A DNA stretch of 64,000 nucleotides, from contig NZ_JABEKV010000002.1 in the NCBI RefSeq assembly GCF_013283645.1, forward strand, positions 627,798-691,797, read 5' to 3'. Positions 47,604-56,562 of the stretch are shown piece by piece. Within the stretch, counting starts at the first letter, position 1. Each line of letters starts with the position of its first letter. Position numbers and translations under genes: made by a program. Below the pieces are notes generated by a model. The model did not search any database, was not told the origin of the DNA, and worked only from the letters and a program-made list of their open reading frames with translations. The stretch comes from Sinorhizobium psoraleae. GTDB taxonomy: Bacteria > Pseudomonadota > Alphaproteobacteria > Rhizobiales > Rhizobiaceae.

Positions 47604-50600
47604 TCAGACAACCCTCACAACGCCCGCCGCAAGCGGGATCATGGTCGGATCGACCTGTTGGCGCCGTGAAACGCGATCGAGCTTGATCTTCAACTGCTCC
47701 TCCTCTTTCCTTATGAGGCCTTCCGTCATCGCAACGGGGCGCAGATTCCCTTCCGCGCGAAACCGGGCGACGCGGGCCTTCAGGCCTTCGATGCGGCGGG
47801 TCGCGAGCTTTTCGGCGCTGGTTCGCTGCTGATCGCAGCGCACCGTATTCTCCGCCTCAAAATCGGAAAGGCGCTCCGAAAATGCGTCCCCCAGCGCTTC
47901 TTCGCATCCTACGGCAGCCTCGCAGATGATCTCGATGTCCGGGAGCACGTTGACCGCGTTCGGCAGCTTCTCGCCCGCGCGCGAGGCAACGGTAATCAGC
48001 GCTTCGGCCTCCGAGGCCCCCAGCGTGCGGTCGCTTCCGAGCGGCTTCACCCTGAAGGCAAGCGACTGATCGGATTTCAGGCCGTTAAACGACCAGCGGT
48101 GGGCGCTGAATACATAGTCGCCTGGAGGGACACCGGCATCCTGCGCCGGGACTTTTATCGCGGTGACGCGATGGAGCTGACTTTGGTCGTCCTCGTAGCT
48201 GAAGCGTATCCATTGTATGAGGGGATGGCTTGGCTCGATGAACTCTGCTTCGGCGGAAACCTCGTCGGCGCGGCGCGGGTCGAAAATGCAAAGGATCGGC
48301 CTGCCGCTTCGATGAAGCTGCGTTCTCGTCGATGGCCGTGCCTCCGATATGAAGTAACCCAGCGAGCGCCGCGCTTCCTCCGAGAGAGTAATGCGCAGGG
48401 CATATTCCGCGCCCGCGACAGCGTCGAACTTGGTGCCGGGAAAATTGCGCGCGAAGAAGTCCTCCACGAGAGACTGGAGCTCGCTTGCGCTCAGCCACCG
48501 GCCCTTTTCACGGCTGTCGCTGATATGGTCGAGGATGTAGTCGGAAAACCCGACAAGGTTGACCGCCTCTTCCTCCAGGCGCTGCTGCTCCCTCTGCGTG
48601 TTGCAGATTGCAAGTTCCTCCTCGACGGATTTTCGCTCGCGCTCCTCGTCCGTCAGGGTCGGATCGAGCAGGTTGACGAGCAACTGCTCCGTCACTTCCC
48701 CGAGAATGTCTTCGAGATCGCCGATGCTCTCGCGGAACACGTTGATGCGATCGTACAGCCTTATCAGGATGCGGTCTTCGATCGTGTTCTCGACCACCAT
48801 GTTGATGATCGAGATGCGTTCCGCTTTCTGCCCCAATCGGTCGAGACGGCCGATCCGCTGTTCCACCCGCATGGGGTTCCAGGGAAGATCGTAGTTCACG
48901 ATAAAGCGGCAGAATTGAAGGTCGATACCCTCGCTTCCGACTTCGGAAGAGAGCAGGACTGACGGCCCGTCGGGTCGGGCGAAGGCGCGGATCAGATCGT
49001 CTTTCTCTTTGCCCATGTCCCCCATGATCAGCGCCGCATTGATCCCGTCAGCCTTCAGACGGCGGGCGAGGTATTTCAGGGTGCCGCGATAGAAGGCGAA
49101 GATGACGAACTTCTCGCGCGGATTCCGTTTCAGCTCATTCGCAAGAAACTGCTGGAGCGCCCGATATTTTTCATCGCCCTTTTCCAGCGCGCCCAGCTCG
49201 TGCTTGAGGCCGATGTCGGGCGGTGCGACATCAACCGCATCGTCGCCATCTTTGTTGCCCTGCGGCTCCGAACGGAGCTGCGGCGAAATCCCGAAGTCTT
49301 CCCACAAAAGCTCTTCGATGAGGCCCTTGTCGCCCCAGCTTTCGAGCGCGCCGACGATCGAACTGGCCATCTGCCTCTGCCGCGCGATAAGCGAGAATAG
49401 CGACACGCCGGTTTTGCCCGTCGCTTCATCGCGCAGGCGACTGGTCACATGGTCGTAGAGCTGCTTTTCGTCCGCGCTGAACCTGACGCTAAGAACCTGG
49501 GGCGCCCGCTCGACGCGCCGCTCCAGAACTTCGCGCTTCCTGCTTCGGGTCATGTATTGGGAAAGAAGCGAGCGCGATTCCAGAAGCCGGAGAATCTCCA
49601 CGCGCCGTTCGGCATCGGTGGCGTCATCGCGAAGATGTTCCTTGATGCGCGCAAGGACGGCGTCATTCTTGAAATAGTCGGACTTCTCCGCCTCCGAAAT
49701 CGCCTTCAGCGCCGCCGGAATATCGGCGGGCTGCTGCCATAACGCCCTTTGCGCGCGCACGATGCAGGAATTCGCCGAAAGCATTTCCCCAAACAGGTAT
49801 GAATCGTAGAACTGATCGGGATCGATCAGGCGCAGAAGCTGATAAAGATTGTCGCTGCCGATCTGGATCGGCGTTGCGGTCAGCAGCACAAGGTGATGCG
49901 ATGCCTCTCTTAGAAGCTGGGCAAGCCTATTGTTGGCGGTCGAAGGATTCCTGAGATAGTGGGCCTCGTCGATAACGACATGGTCGAAGAGGGCGAACTC
50001 GTCGCTGGCCGTGTTCTGGTAGAGAATGCGGGCAAATTCCGCCCTGACGCCGCCGATGTTCTCATCCGCGTAATTCGCGGGAGGACGCAGTCCCTCCAGG
50101 CTGGTGATGTAGACGAACGACTCCGCGCTCCTGTAGCTGGCGATGTCCTTGACCCGCTCATAAAGGGTGCTCGCGGAAACGATTTCGCCGGTTATGTTGA
50201 AACGATTGCGCAGATCCTCGCGCCACTTCTCGCGCAGCATGGCGGGACAGATGATCAGCAGCCGCCTGGCTTGATGACGGGCCTGAATTTCTTTCCAGAT
50301 ATACGTTGCTTCGATCGTTTTCCCGAGACCGACTTCGTCGGCGATCAGCATCCGGCCGATCGGGGATTCGATAAATCGCATGACCGGCTTGAACTGGTGC
50401 GGATAGAAGTCTGTGTTGCTGGCTTCCATCGAATAGAAGACGTTGGTCAATTCGCCTTTGATCTTCTCAAAGGTCAAAACCCGCCGGAGGTCGCTGGGGC
50501 CGCCGAATGAACCGCCCTCAAGCAGATCAAAAATCTGCACCTCCTCTGCGATGGGCTCCAGCAGCTCGTAGCGCTTGTATTGCTTTTCGTTGGGGCCGAA

Positions 50601-50750
50601 ATCGATTTCGACCAGCAGGAAAGTGCCTGCCTTCTTGACCCTTCCGGTCGTCGTTCCCTGTCTGCCCGGATTCTCGCGGAGCCGAACGCGCGTCCCGCTT
50701 ATTTCCGGGTTCCAGCCGGCCGGCTCTTCTTCCTGTATTGCGCCCGTCAT
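47604..50750 (-). CDS. SNF2/RapA-like DEAD-box helicase
   Basis: A 1048-residue SF2 helicase of the SNF2/HepA class. It opens with a small beta-rich domain (SGTRVRLRENPGRQGTTTGRV), then the motor: IADEVGLGKTIEATYI (about 140), VVIDEAHYLRN (about 260), LLTATPIQIG, and the C-terminal lobe VNYDLPWNPMRVEQRIGRLDRLG (about 615-640). A coiled-coil region lies near 990-1030. The ATG at 50750 is chosen because GAGGGGC precedes it by 5 bases. It is coupled with the Hsp70-like gene and lies 183 bases after the RecQ-UvrD gene. Confidence 0.88.
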   Translation of the reverse strand: MTGAIQEEEPAGWNPEISGTRVRLRENPGRQGTTTGRVKKAGTFLLVEIDFGPNEKQYKRYELLEPIAEEVQIFDLLEGGSFGGPSDLRRVLTFEKIKGELTNVFYSMEASNTDFYPHQFKPVMRFIESPIGRMLIADEVGLGKTIEATYIWKEIQARHQARRLLIICPAMLREKWREDLRNRFNITGEIVSASTLYERVKDIASYRSAESFVYITSLEGLRPPANYADENIGGVRAEFARILYQNTASDEFALFDHVVIDEAHYLRNPSTANNRLAQLLREASHHLVLLTATPIQIGSDNLYQLLRLIDPDQFYDSYLFGEMLSANSCIVRAQRALWQQPADIPAALKAISEAEKSDYFKNDAVLARIKEHLRDDATDAERRVEILRLLESRSLLSQYMTRSRKREVLERRVERAPQVLSVRFSADEKQLYDHVTSRLRDEATGKTGVSLFSLIARQRQMASSIVGALESWGDKGLIEELLWEDFGISPQLRSEPQGNKDGDDAVDVAPPDIGLKHELGALEKGDEKYRALQQFLANELKRNPREKFVIFAFYRGTLKYLARRLKADGINAALIMGDMGKEKDDLIRAFARPDGPSVLLSSEVGSEGIDLQFCRFIVNYDLPWNPMRVEQRIGRLDRLGQKAERISIINMVVENTIEDRILIRLYDRINVFRESIGDLEDILGEVTEQLLVNLLDPTLTDEERERKSVEEELAICNTQREQQRLEEEAVNLVGFSDYILDHISDSREKGRWLSASELQSLVEDFFARNFPGTKFDAVAGAEYALRITLSEEARRSLGYFISEARPSTRTQLHRSGRPILCIFDPRRADEVSAEAEFIEPSHPLIQWIRFSYEDDQSQLHRVTAIKVPAQDAGVPPGDYVFSAHRWSFNGLKSDQSLAFRVKPLGSDRTLGASEAEALITVASRAGEKLPNAVNVLPDIEIICEAAVGCEEALGDAFSERLSDFEAENTVRCDQQRTSAEKLATRRIEGLKARVARFRAEGNLRPVAMTEGLIRKEEEQLKIKLDRVSRRQQVDPTMIPLAAGVVRVV

Positions 50751-50933
50751 AGTGCCCCTCGCACAGTATTTCACGAACAACTCAAGTAACTACAATATCC
50801 ATGTGGTCATTTCCACATTTTTACTTTCTATATTTCAACTTCTCCTTATAAGCCCCCCGCCATGCCGAGATGTTAGCCCGCGATGTCAAGCGAAGCTGTT
50901 CCGATCGATCCGCCGTTCGCGACGAACAAACTA

Positions 50934-53900
50934 TCAGCCGAACACAAGCTCCGGCACAACCGCCTCCCAAACATCTCGGTGAAGGTGCACCCGGAACTCT
51001 TCCTGATTGTCGGCCTTGCGCCAGCGCACGATGGCGCCGACCTCGCCGCGGAGGAAGTTGAGTCCTTCGGGAGGTGACCAGCTTTTGGCCATGCGTCCGA
51101 GAGCTTGTCCCCGAGCATCCTGCATTATCCAAGTGGGGCCATCGCGCACGATCTGAAGTGGATCTCCTGCCTTTGCCGCCGAGATTGCGACAAGCGAGGG
51201 ATGATCCGGCTTGAGACGCCCGGCCCACGACAGGTCTACGGTCTTGAGGTTAGGCACTTGGTATAGCGCAGCCGGAAAATCGGCGGCATTAGAGACGGTG
51301 GACGCGGCGCGGCGCAGCAGATGCTCTTCGCCGTGTGGGACGAACGGATGCTGTCCTTCGGCAATGATGGAAAGGCTACGTCGCGCTCTGGTCATGGCAA
51401 CATAGAAAAGGCGGCGCGGCGCATCGGGATCCTCGCCCTTAGAAGGCTTGTCCCAGCCACCGTTCAGGATGACGACGTTGTCGAATTCCAAGCCTTTCGA
51501 TCGATGCGCCGTCAGAAGAAGCAGTGCGCGCTGATCGCTGCGCGCATCATGGGCCCACTCAGCGAACCACTCGACGAGGTCAGGTACGGGCATGGTCTTG
51601 TTCGCAAGCTCCTTGGCCAGCGCGGCGATGCCTTCGCCGATCAGATCCGTCCAGCGATTGGACTGTATCGCATTCAGCACGCCCACCAGATCACGCACGC
51701 CCAGCAGACGTGTCGAATCGCGGCGCAGGACATCGATAAACTGCTGCATCTCACGCAAACGCCAGATGCTTGGCAGGCTCTCATTTGCCATCTCCACCGG
51801 AATGCCAAGCTTTTCGGCATAGGCGCGCACCGGGGCCAACCGCCGCCAGTCGCGAGCTATGACCGCCGCGCGCGACCAGCTCCACTCCGGATCGAGGCGT
51901 GATAGTCGGACGAGTTCATCAACCGCGGTCATCGCCTGCGCCACATCGCCGGGCGGGCAGTCCAACACCTGCACCCTCCCATGGGCTACCGGATCGAGCG
52001 CCGCCATATCTCCTCCGGGCGGAGCCTTGATGCGTTTGCGATCTATGGCAATGTCATGGCCGGCTTTCATGCGGGCCACGGCTGGCGCTATGACTGCGTT
52101 GGCGGCGGTAATGATATGCCCAGTCGAGCGGTAGTTCTCGACAAGAAACATCGGTCGTGCGCTATAGTCGGCCTCGAACTGGCGGATGAAGCGGATGGAC
52201 GCCCCAGCGAAAGCGTAGATATTCTGATCATCGTCGCCTACCGCAAACAGGCTGAGCCGAAGCTCCTTATCGTCCAGCGAGCGGCCTGCGACGGCCGAGA
52301 TCAAAGCATATTCCTCGGGGCCAATGTCCTGATACTCGTCTACCAGGATCCAGCGGTAGCCTTGAATCAGCGTATCACGTTGTGCCTCTGCCTCCGGTTT
52401 GCTCAGTCCTTCCCCGTTCAACTGGCGCACTGCCTCCAGAACGATCCCGTCGAAGTCGTGGGACGTCTCGCTTGCAGTTCCGGCAAAGCTCGCGCCCACC
52501 AGTCGCATCGCAAGTGCGTGACAAGTGGATATGGTCACCGCAGCCGCATCATCGCCGATCAAATGCCGCAGCCGGATGCGTATCTCGGCAGCGGCATGAC
52601 GGTTGTAGGTCAGCACGAGGATGCCGCGCGGGTCCTCACGGCGGACACGGATTATGTAGGCGATGCGATGCACCAGAACGCGCGTCTTGCCCGAGCCCGG
52701 TCCTGCAAGAACCAGGACGCTTGTTTGTTCGCGGTCGTCAGCGACAATCTCCTGCTGGACTGGATTCTTCAGCGCCTCTACGATCGTCTTCCAAGAGCTG
52801 CCAGTAGTCTGACGCCGGATCTCACCACCCTTGCCGGGCATCCAGCGGCGCAGAAAGGCGTCGCGCTCCAGCACAAAGTAATCCTCGGACAGCCGCAGCG
52901 CCTGCTCCATCGCGGCAAGGCCCTTTTCTGCATAGGCCGCCATCACATGGGTCTGAATGGTCTGCTCCGTGTAGTGATCCTCCAAGGGTGTGAAATCCTT
53001 TACGGTGAACTGGCCGCCCGAAGGGTTCAAATGAACCGTCATCGCCTGCCGGAAAATAGTCAGTCCCTTGCCGAGGGTCACAACCTCCTGCTCGTGCAGC
53101 CACAGGAGTGCGCGCTCCATCAGTTTTGTCATGTCCTGAATGCCGCTGCCGCGCAGCAGCGCGTCTCCTGTCAGGGTGGCGAGCAGGTCACCTATCGTGG
53201 TCTCGACCTGGATGTCCTTGCCGCGGCTACCCTTCGGCAACTTGCCCAGAAGGTGCCCTAGCAATCGTTCTGCCCCCTGCTGCCGCAGGATTGCTGTCTG
53301 TTCCAACGCCTGCCAAGACCGTTGCAGCGTGACCATCAACGTGTTGCGCGAAGCCTTGCGCAGCCGCAGATTTCCCTTACCACCATCCTGATCGCGCCCG
53401 TCGCGGCCCATGCTACGCAAGAGCTTCTCCACGATGTCGGGCCGCACTGCGCTGTGCCCCTGATTGCGGAGCGCCTGGCAGGTTTCAGCCAGATGCAAGG
53501 GAACGTCTGCTGCGCCTTCCGCATCTGGGGCGGCCTCCCGCATCAGGGCAATCAGCGCCGTTTCAAGTCGCGCGGCCTGCGTCAGGCGCTGCTGCGAATG
53601 ACCGTCCACCGCAACATGGACAAATATCGTGACCACGACGTCGTTGCGGGCGATCCCGAGCGCCTCGAGATCGGCCAGCGCCTTGTTCAGCATACCCCCT
53701 GTCAATCCGCTGATCCCGGCCAGCTCGTCGGTGGAAATGCCCTGATCGGGCGGCGCGTTCATCAAGTGGCGCGTGATATCCAGAAGCTGCTTGCGACGGG
53801 TGCCGGTGATCGCGGCTCTGGCCAGAATCGCCTCGGCTTCCTCCAGGTTGCGGATCCTGAGCGATGAGGGGAAGACCTGAACCTTGTTCTCTTCGCGGCT

Positions 53901-56036
53901 CAGCAGCGTGGCCTCCTCCAGCCATGACACCGCGGTCTTCACCCTGGTGTCGTCGGTGTTAGTGTCGCGCTCGAATTCCTGATCGCGTTCAGCTCGCACG
54001 ACTTCGCCCGACGTAGCGACCACGGTGCCGGTCTTTTTCGTCCGCTCGTCAAGACGCCGCAGGGCCTTGAGGATCGCGCCGATTTCGTGCCGGGCTAAGC
54101 GCGAGCGAGCCGAAAGCGAGAACTGGCGCTCGACGTCCTCTTCGCCAAAGAGCAGCACGCAGTCGGCATGGGCACGGTCACGGCCCGCTCGCCCCGCTTC
54201 CTGCAGATAGTTCTCCAGTGATCCGGGAATGTCGCCATGGACCACCAATCGGATATCGGGCTTGTCGATCCCCATGCCGAAGGCGTTGGTCGCAGCAATA
54301 ATTCGCAGATCTCCGATGCGAAATCGTTCCTGAATGTCACGCTTCTCCTCGGACGTCAGCCCGGCGTGGAACCGTTCCGCGGACAGACCCTGCTGCTTGA
54401 GGAACTCGGCCACTCGCTGTGTCTCGCTGCGGGTGGCGCAATAAACCACGGCACCCGAAGCGCCCTCCTGTGGTAGCTTGGTCTCGATCACATCGAGGAT
54501 GTCCGCCAGCTTGGTGCCGCGCTGCGTCGGCCGGACCTCGAAGCTGAGATTGGTGCGCACTGCGCCACCGTCCAGCAGCAAAAGTTCGCGTCCAATCCGT
54601 GACTTGAAATGCTCTCGGATGTCCCGCACCACTTCTGGCTTGGCGGTGGCGGTTAGGCAGAGCACCTGGGCAGGCGCTTCATCGCCCGAAGATTCCTTGA
54701 TGAAGCGGCTGACATAGCGGTAATCAGGCCGGAAATCGTGTCCCCATTTCGACACACAATGCGCTTCGTCCAGCACCCAGAGCCCGATCTCACGCTGTGC
54801 CAGAACCGATCGAACCGAGTTGCTGCGCAATTGCTCGGGTGAGATCAGGAGCATTGCGGCCTCTCCCATGCGGACACGATCCAGCGCATCCTGCCGCTCG
54901 GGCATCGAAAGCATTCCATTGACGGTCACGGCAGAGGATATCCCTGCCCGCGCCATACCCTGCACCTGATCAGCCATCAACGCGACCAGCGGCGAGATCA
55001 CCACTGTCAGCGCTCCGGTCTTGTCGAACTTCGACAGGGCGGGAATCTGATAACAGACCGATTTGCCGGTGCCGGTCGGCAGAATGCCGAGGGCGCTCGA
55101 CCCGCGCATCGTCTCATCGACGATCCGCTCCTGTAGGGGGCGGCCCATATCATCCACGGGCTCCGCGCGGAAGGCATCGAACCCGAACCAGCGTGACAGC
55201 GCGCGCACCGGGTCGTTCTTCTCGCTACACCAGGCGCAATACGGGCTTTTGCAATTAGCGTCGCGTAGGTGCCGCACGATCAGTGCAGCCTCGCGGAACT
55301 GCGCCCGTACCCAGGGCGGCATGACGGAATCCCCGCCCGCAACCAGGATCCAGGACAAAGCATAGGCCATCGGCCAACCGAGCTGAGGATTAGAAAGGCG
55401 GTTCAGCGTCTGCTCGAGCCGCATCCCGCAGGCGCGCCTCGCCAGAAGCCGGGAAATCGCTTCTTGTGCCGCGAGAGGATCGGGCGCGGGAGCTCCGCGA
55501 ACCTCCCGAAACACCGCGTCGAACCCGCCTGGGTTCTCCATCCTCGTAGCAAGGAAATGAAAGGCCGCAACGGCATCGGGCTGGTCGGCGTTCTGCTGCC
55601 TCAAAGCCGCCAGTTGATTGCGCATTACCTGAAACACCAGTCGCGCATCCAGTTCGGGATCGTTGACATGGCCCGCTTGCAGGCGCCCGTCATGGTAGTG
55701 TTTGACCAGGTGGTGGTAGGGATTGCGCGGAAATGCGAGGGGATTGAGCCATAGAGTGTCTATCGGTGATCGAAGAACATTCGCCAACCCGGGCCGCACC
55801 GCGAACAGATGAGGCAAGTCATGCCGAAGTATGTTGTGGCCGAGCAGGTGCACGCCCTCGGTTGCTTCTGCTTCCAGGCGGTCGAGGGCCATCACGAGAT
55901 CGCGTTTTTTTGCCAGGATCGAGAGACGAGCATCATCGCTCACTGCCGCAAAAGCGAAGATGCTAGCAGTTGCAGGATCAACTTCCAGGTCGATCGAAAC
56001 GCAACGCTGCAGGAAGTGTTGGAGAGGCTCAGCCAT
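50934..56036 (-). CDS. Exonuclease-RecQ-UvrD fusion helicase
   Basis: A 1700-residue protein with three enzymatic parts. Residues ~12-135 are a DnaQ-like (DEDD) exonuclease: SIDLEVDP (D and E), LLGHNILRHDLP and NDPELDARLV. A RecQ-type helicase follows, with Walker A LPTGTGKSVCYQ (about 316), LDEAHCVSKWGHDFRPDY (about 427) and QEAGRAGRD (about 620). A UvrD-type helicase ends the protein, with LAGPGSGKTRVLVHR (about 1113), VDEYQDIGPEEY (about 1233) and HRSKGLEFDNVVI (about 1508). The ATG at 56036 is preferred over a TTG at 56045. It leads block C. Confidence 0.9.
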   Translation of the reverse strand: MAEPLQHFLQRCVSIDLEVDPATASIFAFAAVSDDARLSILAKKRDLVMALDRLEAEATEGVHLLGHNILRHDLPHLFAVRPGLANVLRSPIDTLWLNPLAFPRNPYHHLVKHYHDGRLQAGHVNDPELDARLVFQVMRNQLAALRQQNADQPDAVAAFHFLATRMENPGGFDAVFREVRGAPAPDPLAAQEAISRLLARRACGMRLEQTLNRLSNPQLGWPMAYALSWILVAGGDSVMPPWVRAQFREAALIVRHLRDANCKSPYCAWCSEKNDPVRALSRWFGFDAFRAEPVDDMGRPLQERIVDETMRGSSALGILPTGTGKSVCYQIPALSKFDKTGALTVVISPLVALMADQVQGMARAGISSAVTVNGMLSMPERQDALDRVRMGEAAMLLISPEQLRSNSVRSVLAQREIGLWVLDEAHCVSKWGHDFRPDYRYVSRFIKESSGDEAPAQVLCLTATAKPEVVRDIREHFKSRIGRELLLLDGGAVRTNLSFEVRPTQRGTKLADILDVIETKLPQEGASGAVVYCATRSETQRVAEFLKQQGLSAERFHAGLTSEEKRDIQERFRIGDLRIIAATNAFGMGIDKPDIRLVVHGDIPGSLENYLQEAGRAGRDRAHADCVLLFGEEDVERQFSLSARSRLARHEIGAILKALRRLDERTKKTGTVVATSGEVVRAERDQEFERDTNTDDTRVKTAVSWLEEATLLSREENKVQVFPSSLRIRNLEEAEAILARAAITGTRRKQLLDITRHLMNAPPDQGISTDELAGISGLTGGMLNKALADLEALGIARNDVVVTIFVHVAVDGHSQQRLTQAARLETALIALMREAAPDAEGAADVPLHLAETCQALRNQGHSAVRPDIVEKLLRSMGRDGRDQDGGKGNLRLRKASRNTLMVTLQRSWQALEQTAILRQQGAERLLGHLLGKLPKGSRGKDIQVETTIGDLLATLTGDALLRGSGIQDMTKLMERALLWLHEQEVVTLGKGLTIFRQAMTVHLNPSGGQFTVKDFTPLEDHYTEQTIQTHVMAAYAEKGLAAMEQALRLSEDYFVLERDAFLRRWMPGKGGEIRRQTTGSSWKTIVEALKNPVQQEIVADDREQTSVLVLAGPGSGKTRVLVHRIAYIIRVRREDPRGILVLTYNRHAAAEIRIRLRHLIGDDAAAVTISTCHALAMRLVGASFAGTASETSHDFDGIVLEAVRQLNGEGLSKPEAEAQRDTLIQGYRWILVDEYQDIGPEEYALISAVAGRSLDDKELRLSLFAVGDDDQNIYAFAGASIRFIRQFEADYSARPMFLVENYRSTGHIITAANAVIAPAVARMKAGHDIAIDRKRIKAPPGGDMAALDPVAHGRVQVLDCPPGDVAQAMTAVDELVRLSRLDPEWSWSRAAVIARDWRRLAPVRAYAEKLGIPVEMANESLPSIWRLREMQQFIDVLRRDSTRLLGVRDLVGVLNAIQSNRWTDLIGEGIAALAKELANKTMPVPDLVEWFAEWAHDARSDQRALLLLTAHRSKGLEFDNVVILNGGWDKPSKGEDPDAPRRLFYVAMTRARRSLSIIAEGQHPFVPHGEEHLLRRAASTVSNAADFPAALYQVPNLKTVDLSWAGRLKPDHPSLVAISAAKAGDPLQIVRDGPTWIMQDARGQALGRMAKSWSPPEGLNFLRGEVGAIVRWRKADNQEEFRVHLHRDVWEAVVPELVFG

Positions 56037-56562
56037 TTGCAACAAGTTCTAATCACGTGACTAAACGATTAGCGATCACGGTCGTGTGATTGGCGAAAGG
56101 CCAACGTTCTACTTGTACCACACAAGAACTTTACGAAATTGCCACCTATCCAACTCAGTTCTACAATACGACCCTCTACCGTGGCGAGTGTTAACTGCTC
56201 CTGATGCCTCACAGAGGGGATTTGCGCCTGGGTTCTTCGCGGGGCGGCAACCGGCGGCGTAAGCGGAAATAACTTCCGCGCTGAGCGCCGAAGCTACCTT
56301 ACTGGCAACCACCGCGGCACGGCGGCTACGCGCCTCGGTCGTAAATGCTGCTTCGGCCGATTGCCAGAAGCGGACGGTCTCCCCAATCGTCACTTCAAAA
56401 CGACCTACTCAACCTTTTGGGGTGTTCTTTCGTAGATCGACTATTGCGCGGGCCGGATTTTGCCGGCAAGGATTGACCGGTGCTTCGGATTCCTTTGGAA
56501 ATCCTGAGCTGGGGGAAACAACGAATTCGGAGCAATTGGTCGGCGCCGCGCTGTGCGCGAGG
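56037..56562. promoter_or_regulatory. Divergent control region of blocks C and D
   Basis: About 520 bases between the RecQ-UvrD gene and the flavin oxidoreductase gene, holding border palindrome 4 and both promoters. A 94-codon frame beginning with GTG on the minus strand (56393-56109) crosses it but has no ribosome-binding site or recognised family, so it is not called. Confidence 0.5.
56263..56279. repeat. Border palindrome 4 (GCGGAAATAACTTCCGC)
   Basis: Two 8-bp arms with one mismatch around A56271, between two divergently transcribed blocks. Because both neighbours point away from it, a terminator role is excluded for this copy. Confidence 0.8.

Noticed and set aside
56109-56393. 94-codon minus-strand frame crossing border palindrome 4
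   Set aside because: GTG start without ribosome-binding site, no recognised family, and it overlaps the divergent promoter region.
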